Positions 7,593 through 16,605 of a DNA stretch of 64,000 nucleotides are shown here, in pieces. Origin of the DNA: Shimwellia blattae DSM 4481 = NBRC 105725 (GTDB taxonomy: Bacteria > Pseudomonadota > Gammaproteobacteria > Enterobacterales > Enterobacteriaceae); the NCBI RefSeq assembly GCF_000262305.1, contig NC_017910.1:1798001-1862000 (forward strand). The letters run 5' to 3'. How positions within the stretch are numbered: the stretch's first letter is position 1; every line of letters starts with the position of its first letter. The position numbers and the translations under genes were made by a program. The notes under the pieces are model-generated. The model was not told the DNA's origin. It saw only the letters and a list, made by a program, of their open reading frames with translations, and did not search any database.

Positions 7593-9676
7593 CAGAAACG
7601 CATATTCACAAAGGCTTCCCAGGTCCGCCCCGGGGCAAACAGCGCCTGGGTGGCATAGGTGCGCTGCCAGGCGTAGGTTTTATCCGTCAGGTTGCGTACC
7701 CGGGAGCCGAGGGTGATCCCCGGGACAATCTCATAGCTGCTGCTGAGATCCAGGGTGGTGTAATGGGGCATTTTGTCGGTATTGGCGTTGTTATTGTAGC
7801 TGCTGCCCACATAGTGCAGCTGGGCACCCAGCCCCAGTTGCCGGGTGAGCATATAGCTGGCTGAGAGGTTAGCTGTCCACTGGGGAACGTAGCGCGGTGT
7901 TTTCCCGGCCAGATCCTGGCCCCCCTGGCGGAAGCTGTTAAAGCGGGCGTGGGTCCAGGCGAGATTGCCCCCGAGGGTGAGCGCCTCCCGGGGGTGCCAG
8001 TGACCACTGAACTCCACCCCGCGGGAGGTCTGTTTGCCGACCGCGTTCCAGACGCCGGGGCGCAACTCATCCTGCTCGAAGAGATGCTTTTTTTGCAAAT
8101 CGTAGACGGCGAGCGTCATGGCGGCGCTCTGGTCCGGCAGGCTGGCTTTGATCCCGGCTTCATATTGCCGCACCGCCGTCAGCGGCAGGGCGGTCTGGTC
8201 CGGGCCCAGGAAGAACATATCCTCACCGGGCTCTTTGCCGGTGGTGTAGCTGGCATACAGCGTAATGTCGCGCGTCAGATCCCAGCTGGGGCCAATGCCG
8301 AGACTGGTAAAATCGTAGCGGCGGCTGATGTGCTGGCCCTGCTGCTGGTAGTTCCAGTGCATATCAACCCGGGAGTAGCGCAACTGCCCGAGCAGGGCCA
8401 GGGTGTCGGTCAGGCTCAGCCGGTCTTCAAGAAACAGGGCCGACTGGTTCTGGGTTATCTGGCGTACGGCCGAGCGGCGCGGTGCGTTGCCGCTGCTGAA
8501 CGGGCGCCGGGGCGGGTTGAGCAGCGGCACGTTGTCCTCACCGGCAAAACTGTTCGAATAGTAGCTGAATGTGCGCTTGCTGACGTCTGCCCCGGCCAGG
8601 ATCTGGTTGTCATACTGGCCGATGCTTCCGCTGGCCTGCAGGGTGATGCGATCGCCGGTGAGGGCGTCTTTGTGGCTCAGATCGCCGAAGGAGTCCCGGG
8701 TCAGAAAACCGGTGCGGGTGGCAGACGGGTAGTAGCGCTCAACGTTGTGCCACTCGCGCAGCCCCTTGTAGTAATAGAATTTATTTTCCAGCGACCACTG
8801 AGGGGAGGCAAACCAGGACTGGGTGGCCTGAAACGAGGTGGCGTGGCCACGGATCCAGGCGTCGCGCAGGTTGTTGTAGTTGGTATAGCGCAGGTGCCTG
8901 TCGGGTTTGCCGTTAAGGCGCGGGGTGCCGAAGTAGGGGTTGCGGGTGTGCTCCGTCATGCGGTCAAGATTAAACGTCAGCATGGTGGTGGCGGTGGGGG
9001 TCAGCAGCAGTGCCCCGGTGGCCCGCAGGGGACGCTGGCGGACGTGCTCTACCTGGCTGCCCTGGCTGGCGGCGCTGATATCCAGACGACCAGCGGCCAG
9101 ATTATCGATAAGCGTGCCCCCGGTGCCAATGTGCATCCGCTGGCTGGCGAAGCTGGACCAGGCGTAGTCCAGCTCCAGCGGCTGGGCGGCGAACGTGGCC
9201 CTGCGCGGGATCAGGTTAATACTGCCCCCGGCGGGGCTCAGCCCGTTAAGTACCGAGCCGGTGCCGTACAGCACATCGATGCTCTGGTAATGGGCCGGAT
9301 CGCCCCCCTGCAGGGTACTGCCGGGGGTAAGCACGCCATCATACAGCCAGGCCAGCGGGGTAAAACCGCGCAGCGATACGCTGTTTGACAGGGTTGGCGA
9401 CGTAGTGCCTGACAGGCCGGGCAGGGTTTCGACAACCTCAGTCAGGGAGCGCCAGCCCCGGGTGGTGATGGTGCTCTGGCTGACACTTTCCGTATGGCGC
9501 GGGATCTGCCGCTCGCTGATGGCCAGGCGGGAGGCGCTACCGGCTGAAAGCGGGGGAATGGCGTTGCTGTCGGTACTGCCGGTGACCACCAGGGTATCGT
9601 TACCGGGGGCTGCGTGAGCGGCGGCGGCGCTGAGGGAAACCAGAACTGCCAGTGAGGTGCGAGTGAGTGTCATCAT
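7592..9676 (-). CDS. TonB-dependent outer-membrane receptor (siderophore type)
   Basis: The protein is 694 aa from the ATG at 9676 (a second ATG at 9673 is equally possible). The signal peptide ends AAAAHAA and is followed by a TonB box, DTLVVTGS. The plug domain has LPGLSGTTSPTLSNSVSLRG and a VLYGTGSVLNGLSPAGGSIN signature. The remainder is a repetitive beta-barrel ending in a C-terminal Phe (FVNMRF), as outer-membrane proteins require. It heads a four-gene minus-strand operon. The longer frame to 9883 is rejected because it would remove the signal peptide. Siderophore-receptor family is the best class, but the promoter palindrome suggests metal regulation other than Fur. Confidence 0.93.
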   Translation of the reverse strand: MMTLTRTSLAVLVSLSAAAAHAAPGNDTLVVTGSTDSNAIPPLSAGSASRLAISERQIPRHTESVSQSTITTRGWRSLTEVVETLPGLSGTTSPTLSNSVSLRGFTPLAWLYDGVLTPGSTLQGGDPAHYQSIDVLYGTGSVLNGLSPAGGSINLIPRRATFAAQPLELDYAWSSFASQRMHIGTGGTLIDNLAAGRLDISAASQGSQVEHVRQRPLRATGALLLTPTATTMLTFNLDRMTEHTRNPYFGTPRLNGKPDRHLRYTNYNNLRDAWIRGHATSFQATQSWFASPQWSLENKFYYYKGLREWHNVERYYPSATRTGFLTRDSFGDLSHKDALTGDRITLQASGSIGQYDNQILAGADVSKRTFSYYSNSFAGEDNVPLLNPPRRPFSSGNAPRRSAVRQITQNQSALFLEDRLSLTDTLALLGQLRYSRVDMHWNYQQQGQHISRRYDFTSLGIGPSWDLTRDITLYASYTTGKEPGEDMFFLGPDQTALPLTAVRQYEAGIKASLPDQSAAMTLAVYDLQKKHLFEQDELRPGVWNAVGKQTSRGVEFSGHWHPREALTLGGNLAWTHARFNSFRQGGQDLAGKTPRYVPQWTANLSASYMLTRQLGLGAQLHYVGSSYNNNANTDKMPHYTTLDLSSSYEIVPGITLGSRVRNLTDKTYAWQRTYATQALFAPGRTWEAFVNMRF

Positions 9677-9695
9677 ACCGTCCTTGATTAAATTT

Positions 9696-9713
9696 GCGAT
9701 GTTATAACATATC
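9696..9713 (-). promoter_or_regulatory. Zur-like palindrome at the TonB operon promoter
   Basis: The minus strand reads GATATGTTATAACATCGC, with a perfect 12-bp palindrome ATGTTATAACAT at 9699-9710. It covers a likely -10 (TATAAC) about 25 bases before the receptor start. The half-site GATATGTTATA resembles zinc-regulator (Zur) boxes of proteobacteria as I recall them. The symmetric spacing is shorter than the usual enterobacterial box, so the regulator is inferred. Confidence 0.4.
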
Positions 9714-9885
9714 AATAATCGCCAATAAACCCTGGATAGAATGGGGGAAAGACCACGTGGCGGCAGGCAGAACAGGGCCTGCCGGTAATGCTGTACTGGA
9801 CTGCTGAATATCGTAATATGATGATCTTCCTGCGTCTGGTGGCCGTGTGCCAGCGCCTCTTTACACCTGCTAAGGGAAATCATCT

Positions 9886-10428
9886 ATGCAAGTCAGTGCC
9901 CCACACCTGGAGACCCCGCGCCTGGTACTGCGCCAGTATCAGCTTGACGATTTTGAACAACTGGCCGCCATGTGGGCGGATCCTGACATGGTGCGCCATA
10001 TCGGAAACGGAGAGCCCCAGAGCCGGGAGATGAGCTGGGGGCGGTTGCTGCGCTATGTGGGGCACTGGCAGCTGATGGGGTATGGCTACTGGGCCTGTAT
10101 TGAAAAGTCCAGCGGGGCGATGGTGGGCAGTATCGGGCTGCAGCAGGCCCGGCGGGTCTGTGAACCGGCGCTGGTATTACCGGAAGCGGGCTGGAGCCTG
10201 CGCCCGGCGGCCCAGGGCAAGGGCTATGCCCGGGAAGCGCTGGGGGCAATTCTGAACTGGGCCGATCAGGCGCTGCACAGCGATCTGTGCTGCATTATCG
10301 CGCCGGAGAATCAGCCCTCTGTGCGGCTGGCCCGGGGGTGCGGGTTTGACTACCAGGGGGTTGTACAGTATCACCACACGCCGGTGGAACTTTATGTGCG
10401 CAAGTATTCCCGGGCTGCAGAGCGTTGA
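9886..10428 (+). CDS. GNAT-family N-acetyltransferase, RimJ/RimL-like
   Basis: The protein is 180 aa. It opens LETPRLVLRQYQLDDFEQLA, the standard start of the RimJ/RimL subgroup. The acetyl-CoA binding motif is at LRPAAQGKGYAREALGAIL and the later NQPSVRLARGCGFDYQG is the typical C-terminal motif. Members acetylate protein N-termini, ribosomal proteins or small amines; the target here is unknown. It is divergent from the TonB operon and its stop abuts the yebW stop on the other strand. Confidence 0.9.
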   Translation: MQVSAPHLETPRLVLRQYQLDDFEQLAAMWADPDMVRHIGNGEPQSREMSWGRLLRYVGHWQLMGYGYWACIEKSSGAMVGSIGLQQARRVCEPALVLPEAGWSLRPAAQGKGYAREALGAILNWADQALHSDLCCIIAPENQPSVRLARGCGFDYQGVVQYHHTPVELYVRKYSRAAER

Positions 10429-10620
10429 TCACAGATCGCTGTACTCGGTCGCGGGCCGCCAGTATTGCCCGCGGACCTCAACGGTCGGGTAGCAGCCGCC
10501 ATTGCGTATTTGCTGATCTTCCATGGAAGCCAGACAGCGTGCTTCTGACGGGTAGTTGTCGATAGGCAGATTCTGGCACCCGGCATTCAGCCAGCAGACA
10601 AACAGAACCAGTGTATACAT
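10429..10620 (-). CDS. yebW: YebW, small protein of unknown function
   Basis: The protein is 63 aa, the same length as E. coli YebW. The pattern MYTLVLFVCWLNAGC, MEDQQIRNGGCYP and YWRPATEYSDL matches YebW closely. The ATG at 10620 was chosen to match this length; an in-frame start at 10674 gives an unsupported extension. The N-terminal hydrophobic stretch with Cys15 looks like a signal or lipoprotein-like sequence, though the lipobox is poor. The function is unknown in the family. It is convergent with the GNAT gene. Confidence 0.9.
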   Translation of the reverse strand: MYTLVLFVCWLNAGCQNLPIDNYPSEARCLASMEDQQIRNGGCYPTVEVRGQYWRPATEYSDL

Positions 10621-10716
10621 AACGTATCCATATGTTGTACAGAGAAAAACAGCCTGTCTGAAGAGTATAGTCAATCGCGGGGGAACAGATAACCCGTCGG
10701 GCGACGGGTTAGCAAG

Positions 10717-10956
10717 TTATGCCAGGCGCATAACCCAGGCATCGGTGTGTCTGTCGTAACGCTGACGGTACAGGACCGAACGTTCGCCGTTAAGCACGGC
10801 GGGGATACTGGTTTCATCATCCCATGCATCCAGCTGCATGCACAGGTCCGGGTCTGACTTACAGGGAATGCTTAACGTTCGCTCTCCGCTATGTTCCCCT
10901 TTTAACACGGCATCATCGATTTCGAAGGTGCCGATCCGCAGATGGGTTTTCGTCAT
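10717..10956 (-). CDS. yebV: YebV, small stress-associated protein
   Basis: The protein is 79 aa against 78 in E. coli. The core IGTFEIDDAVLKGE, TLSIPCKSDPDLCMQLDAWD and WVMRLA is nearly identical to YebV. It has an excellent GGAGAG site four bases before the ATG. It follows the usual backbone order yebW-yebV-rsmF. Function is not established; no membrane segment or known domain is visible. Confidence 0.95.
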   Translation of the reverse strand: MTKTHLRIGTFEIDDAVLKGEHSGERTLSIPCKSDPDLCMQLDAWDDETSIPAVLNGERSVLYRQRYDRHTDAWVMRLA

Positions 10957-11067
10957 AAAACTCTCCAGTGGCTCTCTTTCGTGGTACGACCAGTTTGGCG
11001 CGCATGGTTAAGCCTGGACGCGAAATAAAAAACTGCCAACTAAAAAGCATTAATTTTTTCAGGTGAA

Positions 11068-12516
11068 TTAATTTTCCCCGCCAAACAACCTGCCGTCCCG
11101 CACCAGCTCGCGGGGGTAGCTGTTTTTGAGCCTGCTGCCCACTTTCTTCGCCAGCCCAATGGGTTGCTGCTGGAAGGTGACGATGACCTCGTCATGGCGG
11201 GGGGCGGTTGCCGGGTAGATATCCCGCCCGCGATACCACTCTTCGGCTTCTGACGCGCTCAGCTCAAAGGCGTTCACACCCTGACCACAGGCCAGAGCAA
11301 TCACCGCTTCATGCTGCCAGCGATACCCTTTGTTGTGCTGCTCGGCCAGCTTCACACCGGTGCGTGAGAAGCGCACCTTGCCAAACAGGGGCTCAGCCGC
11401 AACCGGGAACAGCCAGATTTCTTTATCCCGCCGCCACAGGCGCAGGGTCTCTTCCCAGTGCAGGCCCACATTGCCTGCCAGGGTGGTCAGCTCGCGGCTC
11501 TCCCGGGCAGACAACGGCGTAAACGGAAACGCCCCGACCTTAAAGCGCGGTGCCGGGAGCGGCGCAACCGGCGCGGTTTTGCGCAGCCGGGCCACAAAGA
11601 AGCCCTCACAGTCATAAATTTGCGGGAATACATGCAGGAAACCTTCCGGCGTCAGGGCATCACCGGCCCCGGGGAACAGATCCGTCAGCGGGGTAATTTC
11701 CACGGCACCCGGGTACTGCTCCAGCAGCCAGTGGCAGGTTTGCTGATTTTCCTCCCGGTTCAGGGTGCAGGTGGAGTAGACCAGCGTGCCACCCGGCTTC
11801 AGGGCGTGGAAGGCGCTGTCGATAAGCGCCCGCTGGGTGGCGGCGATATCAAGATTGCTCCGGGGGGACCAGTTGCGCAGCGCGTCGGGATCTTTGCGCA
11901 CCACACCTTCACCGGAACAGGGGGCGTCCAGCAGGATGGCGTCAAAGGTTTCCGGTAAGGCGGCGCCAAATACCCGGCCATCAAAATGGGTCAGCGCCGT
12001 GTTGCTGATCCCGCAGCGGCTGATATTGGCGTGCAGCACTTTTACCCGGCTGGCGGCATATTCATTGGCAAGGATCATCCCCCGGTTGGCCATTCTGGCG
12101 GCGATCTGGGTGGTTTTGGAGCCCGGCGCGGCGGCCATATCCATTACCCGCTCCGGCCGGGGAACCGCGTCAAACAGGGCGGTGACCGGGAGCATGGAGC
12201 TGGCCTCCTGAATATAAAACAGGCCGCTGAGGTGCTCTGCATAGCTGCCCAGCGGCAGGCTGTTTTCGTCATCATCCCCGGTGGTTACCCAGAACCCTTC
12301 CGCACACCAGGGGATGGGGGTGAGCTGCCAGCCCAGCGGGGCCGTCAGTTGCAGAAAATCCGCCACGCTGATTTTTAGTGTGTTGACCCGCAGGCTGCGA
12401 CGTAACGGGCGCTGGCAGGCGGCGATAAAGCTGTCCATGGTGAGTGACGCGGGCATGGCATCACGGATGACGGCTAAGAAGGCATCGGGCAGCCAGGCTG
12501 GTGAGGATATTGACAC
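11068..12516 (-). CDS. rsmF: 16S rRNA m5C1407 methyltransferase RsmF
   Basis: The protein is 482 aa (E. coli 479). The SAM site VMDMAAAPGSKTTQIA and the two RNA m5C methyltransferase cysteine motifs, DAPCSGEGVVRKDP and STCTLNREENQQ, are intact. The C-terminal part with FSRTGVKLAEQHNKGYRW and WYRGRDIYP is the RsmF-specific PUA-like extension. It methylates C1407 of 16S rRNA in the 30S subunit. The start codon is GTG. The gene follows letB in the same direction, separated by a hairpin. Confidence 0.97.
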   Translation of the reverse strand: MSISSPAWLPDAFLAVIRDAMPASLTMDSFIAACQRPLRRSLRVNTLKISVADFLQLTAPLGWQLTPIPWCAEGFWVTTGDDDENSLPLGSYAEHLSGLFYIQEASSMLPVTALFDAVPRPERVMDMAAAPGSKTTQIAARMANRGMILANEYAASRVKVLHANISRCGISNTALTHFDGRVFGAALPETFDAILLDAPCSGEGVVRKDPDALRNWSPRSNLDIAATQRALIDSAFHALKPGGTLVYSTCTLNREENQQTCHWLLEQYPGAVEITPLTDLFPGAGDALTPEGFLHVFPQIYDCEGFFVARLRKTAPVAPLPAPRFKVGAFPFTPLSARESRELTTLAGNVGLHWEETLRLWRRDKEIWLFPVAAEPLFGKVRFSRTGVKLAEQHNKGYRWQHEAVIALACGQGVNAFELSASEAEEWYRGRDIYPATAPRHDEVIVTFQQQPIGLAKKVGSRLKNSYPRELVRDGRLFGGEN

Positions 12517-12560
12517 TGTGGGTTCCGCAACTGAAAAAAGAGGAGGCGTAGTCTAGCATA

Positions 12561-12588
12561 AAGGCTCCCGGCAGGCACCGGGAGCCTT
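12561..12588 (-). terminator. Terminator after letAB
   Basis: An 11-bp perfect stem (AAGGCTCCCGG and its complement) encloses a six-base loop just after the letB stop. The T-tail is short on the minus strand. Confidence 0.65.
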
Positions 12589-12592
12589 GCGG

Positions 12593-15229
12593 TTAACGGG
12601 GGATAGCCGCCCCCCATTTGCGCCACTCAGTGGGTTCGCTCTCCTGTAGCAGGAAATGCTGGCCGGGCTGCGCTTTGGGCGGCAGCGGCGTGGCAGGCGG
12701 GGTCGCAAAGGCGATACCGCCGCGAATAAACTGGTTAAAGGTACCGGTTTTCACCACGCCACCGGTCAGGCCAAAGTCCAGACTGTAGCCGGAGGCCAGC
12801 CAGAACACGGAGCTGTTGCGCACCAGATCCTGGTAACGCTTACTGATGCGCAGCTGCACCATCACCCGGTCAGAGAGCGAGCCCAGGTGCATGCCGGTCA
12901 CGGTGCCCACCTCCATACCGCGGAACAGTACCGGGGTGCCGATGCCCAGTGAACCGGCATCCGGCACTTCCACCACGATGCTCAGGCCATCCAGATACCG
13001 GGAGTCAGTAATGGTCGCCTCCTGGAGTTCAAAATCATGTCTGGCCGGGCCGTTGCCCGGCTCCACATTAATATAGGGCTGGAGCAGCGTGTCCAGATGC
13101 TCAACCCCGGCGGCGGAAATTTGTGGTGAGACCACGGAAAAGCGCGTGCCGCGCCGGGCGAAGGTGGACACATACTCCGGATACAGCACCACCTGGGCCT
13201 GGACCTCGTTACTGCCGGTCAGCAGTTTCAGGGATTCGACCTGGCCGATATCGATCCCCAGGTAGCGGATCGGCATACCGGCGGCCACTTTTCCGGCGTC
13301 AAACATATGCAGTGTGACGTGGCTGCCCACCGCCCGGGCGGAGGTTTCCGAGGCATACAGCATCCGCTTGGCGTTTTTGCTCTGGCTTCCGGCACCGGGC
13401 AGGTTATCAAAGCTGATAGCGCCTTTAATGGCCCGGGTCAGCGGCGATGCCTGGACGGTCAGCCCGGCACCGTTAAGCTGCACTTTGGCCCCGCCTTCGG
13501 CCCAGAATACGCTGTCCCGGGTGAGCAGGTTGCGGTACTCCGGCTTGATATGCACATCAATATCAAACGCGCTGGCCCGGGGGCGGATGGCGGTAATTTC
13601 CCCCACCTGGAATTTACGATACAGCACCACGGAGCCGGCCTGAACATCCGGCAGGCTGGTGGCGGTCAGGGAAAGGGTGGTGGTGGGGCGTTCACCGGTA
13701 TTATTTTCCCGGGCGTTGTCCGGGTTACCGAACAGGGGGTAGCTGCTCAGCGGGGCACCGCTGGTGCCCGGGAGCAGCCGGATCCCGCCGCTGACCCATT
13801 CGCCTGCGCTGGCGCCCAGCACTTCCACACCGTCAAGGCCCATTTTGACGTCGATCCGGCTGTTGACCACGAATTTGCTGTCGGCGTGGACCAGCTCCCG
13901 GTAACGGGCATCAATGGCGACCGCGAAGGTGACCCCGTCCGGGGTGAGGGTGCGATCCAGGATCTGGCCTATCTGAACGCCGTGCAGTAAGACGGGCTGG
14001 CCGCCGTCAATACCGTAGCTGTCTGGTGCGTGCAGCTTCAGGGTCAGCACATCAGGCTGCTGGAGCGGGGTTTTGTCGGCATCCAGCACGGTAAAATGGT
14101 TGCGGGGCTCGCCTTCCCCGGGCACCAGTTCAAAGGTGGCACCGGTCAGCAGGGCGCTGATGGAGGGATCACTCAGGGAAATTTTCGGTTTATGCAGCTC
14201 GATACGGGTGCCCGCACGCAGCAGGCTGACCACGGAAGGATCCACCGCCAGCTGCCCGCTGACACCGCCCTTATCATCAAGATTGAGCTTCGTCAGGCTG
14301 CCGACCTGTAGCCCCTGGTACATCAGCGGGGTAGTGTTGGCCGTCAGCCCGTTACCGGAAGGCAGGGTCAGATCCACCAGCACCCCCCGGCGGCTGTGGG
14401 CCAGATCTTCATACAGATGATACCGGGCCTCTGCCTGTGCGGCGGCGGAGTTATCCGGTGAGTCAAAGGCGATGGCACCGTTGACCAGGGCCGCGAGGCT
14501 TTCCAGCTCAATACGGGCGCCGCTCAGGCCGATGGTGCTCTTCACCCCGGAAACATTCCAGAAGCGGCTCTCTTTTTTCACCAGATGGCTGAAGCGCCGG
14601 TCGATCAGCACATCAATGGTCACGCCCCGGGTTGCGGTATTGATGGCGAAATCATAGACCCGCCCCACGGGGATTTTGCGAAAATAGACCTGCGAGCCCA
14701 CATTCAGCGAGCCGAGATCCGGGGCGTTGAGGTGAATCATCAAATCGCCATTATTCAGCCGGTATTTAGGCTGGGTATCGAGGGCGGTAAAGTGTTTCTG
14801 GGGCTCGCCTTCGCCCGGCATCATGCCAATGTAGTTCCCGCCGACCAGCGCATCCAGCCCGGAGACGCCCGCCAGCGAGGCTTTGGGGGTCACCAGCCAG
14901 AACTGGGTTTCATGGCGCAGGGCATCTTTCATGTCGTTGCTGATGCTGGCCGTGACCTCAATCAGATGGCGCTCCTGATTCACACTGACCTGCTGGACAG
15001 TACCGATTTCAACCCCCTGATAGCGCACCGGTGTGCGCCCGGCGACAATACCGTCTGCGGAGGTAAAATCGATAGTGATGGTGGTTCCCCGGTCCTCATA
15101 GGTGGACCAGGCCAGCCAGCCTGCCATCAGCAGGGCGATAACCGGCAGGATCCAGAACGGAGAGATCCGGCGTTTTGGTTTTACGTGTGCCTCAGTCGGT
15201 GAAGCGGGCATTTGCTGACTCATGTGCAT
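12593..15229 (-). CDS. letB: LetB (YebT), seven-MCE-domain lipid transport tunnel
   Basis: The protein is 878 aa (E. coli about 877). One N-terminal membrane helix (ISPFWILPVIALLMAGWLAW) is followed by repeated MCE domains. These can be counted by recurring phrases such as GIVAGRTPVRYQGVEIGTVQ, GLTANTTPLMYQGLQVGSLT, GIDGGQPVLLHGVQIGQI, AGMPIRYLGIDIGQVESL and GIGTPVLFRGMEVGTVTGM. LetB forms a periplasm-spanning hexameric tube for lipid movement between the membranes. The start at 15229 (MHMSQQ) was chosen by comparison with E. coli; it overlaps the 3' end of letA by 38 bases. Confidence 0.97.
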   Translation of the reverse strand: MHMSQQMPASPTEAHVKPKRRISPFWILPVIALLMAGWLAWSTYEDRGTTITIDFTSADGIVAGRTPVRYQGVEIGTVQQVSVNQERHLIEVTASISNDMKDALRHETQFWLVTPKASLAGVSGLDALVGGNYIGMMPGEGEPQKHFTALDTQPKYRLNNGDLMIHLNAPDLGSLNVGSQVYFRKIPVGRVYDFAINTATRGVTIDVLIDRRFSHLVKKESRFWNVSGVKSTIGLSGARIELESLAALVNGAIAFDSPDNSAAAQAEARYHLYEDLAHSRRGVLVDLTLPSGNGLTANTTPLMYQGLQVGSLTKLNLDDKGGVSGQLAVDPSVVSLLRAGTRIELHKPKISLSDPSISALLTGATFELVPGEGEPRNHFTVLDADKTPLQQPDVLTLKLHAPDSYGIDGGQPVLLHGVQIGQILDRTLTPDGVTFAVAIDARYRELVHADSKFVVNSRIDVKMGLDGVEVLGASAGEWVSGGIRLLPGTSGAPLSSYPLFGNPDNARENNTGERPTTTLSLTATSLPDVQAGSVVLYRKFQVGEITAIRPRASAFDIDVHIKPEYRNLLTRDSVFWAEGGAKVQLNGAGLTVQASPLTRAIKGAISFDNLPGAGSQSKNAKRMLYASETSARAVGSHVTLHMFDAGKVAAGMPIRYLGIDIGQVESLKLLTGSNEVQAQVVLYPEYVSTFARRGTRFSVVSPQISAAGVEHLDTLLQPYINVEPGNGPARHDFELQEATITDSRYLDGLSIVVEVPDAGSLGIGTPVLFRGMEVGTVTGMHLGSLSDRVMVQLRISKRYQDLVRNSSVFWLASGYSLDFGLTGGVVKTGTFNQFIRGGIAFATPPATPLPPKAQPGQHFLLQESEPTEWRKWGAAIPR

Positions 15230-16475
15230 CCCAAAGTAATCGGCTGTCCAGCCATTGCACAGCAAGAATAGTGAAAATCACTGCGGATCCAAACCAGAAC
15301 GCAGCGGGTCCCATGGTAAAAGCCAATAATTGATCGCGGTTGATAAGCGACATGGTAAGTGAAATGACAAACAGATCCAGCATCGACCAGCGGCCGACCC
15401 AGGTGATAAAGCGCAGTAACAGGATGCGGCTCTTCAGCCCGCGCTGGCAGCGGAAATGAATACTCAGCAACAGGGTGAGCAGCACAATCACTTTTAAAAA
15501 GGGCACCAGGATACTGGCCACAAACACCACCCCGGCCACAGCGATATTATCCTGGGCCAGAGAGAGAACCCCGGAGATGATGGTGTCCTCCTGGCGCGCG
15601 CCGTTCACATACACCACGGAAATGGGCAGCAGGTTGGCCGGAACCAGAAAAATGATGGAGCAAATCAGCGCCGCCCAGGTTTTCTGCAGGCTGTTTTTTT
15701 TGCGCGCCCGCAGCGGGCTGTGGCAGCGCTGGCAGCGGCCCCGGGCATCGGGCAGGCCGGTATATTCGCAACCAATACAGACACACAGCTTGTCGGTGTT
15801 ATAGCGGGCGGCGGGCTGAGGGTAAAAACGCGTCCACAGCTCTTCGGTATTCAGGTGGATAACGGTCATCACGCTGAGGATAGTCAGGGAGACAAAGGCA
15901 AACAGGCCGGTGCCGGGCTGGATCCAGGCATAATCCTGGACTTTGATGGAGGCCACCATAATACCTACCAGATAGATATCCAGCATGACCCACTCTTTGA
16001 GCCGGTCGAGCATCAGCAGGATCGGGCGCAGGTTCATATTGAGGATATTCCCCAGCCACAAATAGCCGATAGCCACCACCAGGATAACCGGCGCGGCAAC
16101 GGAGCAGAACAGCACCATCGCGGCGGTGATCACATCCCCCTGGTGGGCCATTTGCCAGACCCCCTGCAACAGGCTGGCATCGCTGTGGGCCCCGAGCAGC
16201 CAGATACGCAACAGCGGCTCGCTCCAGGCGAAGGGCATCAGCAGCAGCATGGTCAGCGCCATGGCCGCCAGACGGGTCAGAGACCAGTCCATACCGTTGT
16301 GCACTTTCGCGTGGCAGCGGGGGCACCAGGCATTCTGGGTACATTTTACTGTCGGGAGCAGGTAGAGCGCATCGCAGGACAGGCAGCGCTGGTAACGCGG
16401 CCGGGGAAGGGCAACGCCGATTTTATCCAGCCGCAGTGGCTTGCCGTCGGGAATATAGGTGGGTTTTATTGCCAT
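15192..16475 (-). CDS. letA: LetA (YebS), inner-membrane partner of LetB
   Basis: The protein is 427 aa, the same as E. coli. Two zinc-ribbon-like Cys clusters (CLSCDALYLLP with CPRC, and CIGCEYTG with CQRC) each precede a bundle of four hydrophobic segments, the PqiA/LetA arrangement. It is an inner-membrane protein thought to load lipids into the LetB tunnel. The start at 16475 (MAIKPTY) matches E. coli in length; an in-frame start at 16520 would add 15 residues with no better ribosome site. It overlaps letB and is the first gene of the pair. Confidence 0.96.
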   Translation of the reverse strand: MAIKPTYIPDGKPLRLDKIGVALPRPRYQRCLSCDALYLLPTVKCTQNAWCPRCHAKVHNGMDWSLTRLAAMALTMLLLMPFAWSEPLLRIWLLGAHSDASLLQGVWQMAHQGDVITAAMVLFCSVAAPVILVVAIGYLWLGNILNMNLRPILLMLDRLKEWVMLDIYLVGIMVASIKVQDYAWIQPGTGLFAFVSLTILSVMTVIHLNTEELWTRFYPQPAARYNTDKLCVCIGCEYTGLPDARGRCQRCHSPLRARKKNSLQKTWAALICSIIFLVPANLLPISVVYVNGARQEDTIISGVLSLAQDNIAVAGVVFVASILVPFLKVIVLLTLLLSIHFRCQRGLKSRILLLRFITWVGRWSMLDLFVISLTMSLINRDQLLAFTMGPAAFWFGSAVIFTILAVQWLDSRLLWDAHESANARFTD

Positions 16476-16605
16476 GAATTCTGTCGCGCCAGTATCATTT
16501 GTAACTGAATAGTATCTCATTCTTGATTAATCTTGAGCATACCTGCAAAAATTGCTTATTTTAATAGACCTGCAATTCCGGTAAGACAACAGAAGTGAAC
16601 AATAA

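Noticed and set aside
7949..9388. 479-residue open frame on the plus strand inside the TonB receptor gene
   Set aside because: It is antisense to a gene with a complete receptor architecture, is rich in Gly, Ala and Arg as shadow frames of GC-rich genes are, and has no recognisable domain.
9677..9883. Extended N-terminus of the TonB receptor
   Set aside because: It would place 69 residues before a clear signal peptide and run through the promoter palindrome.
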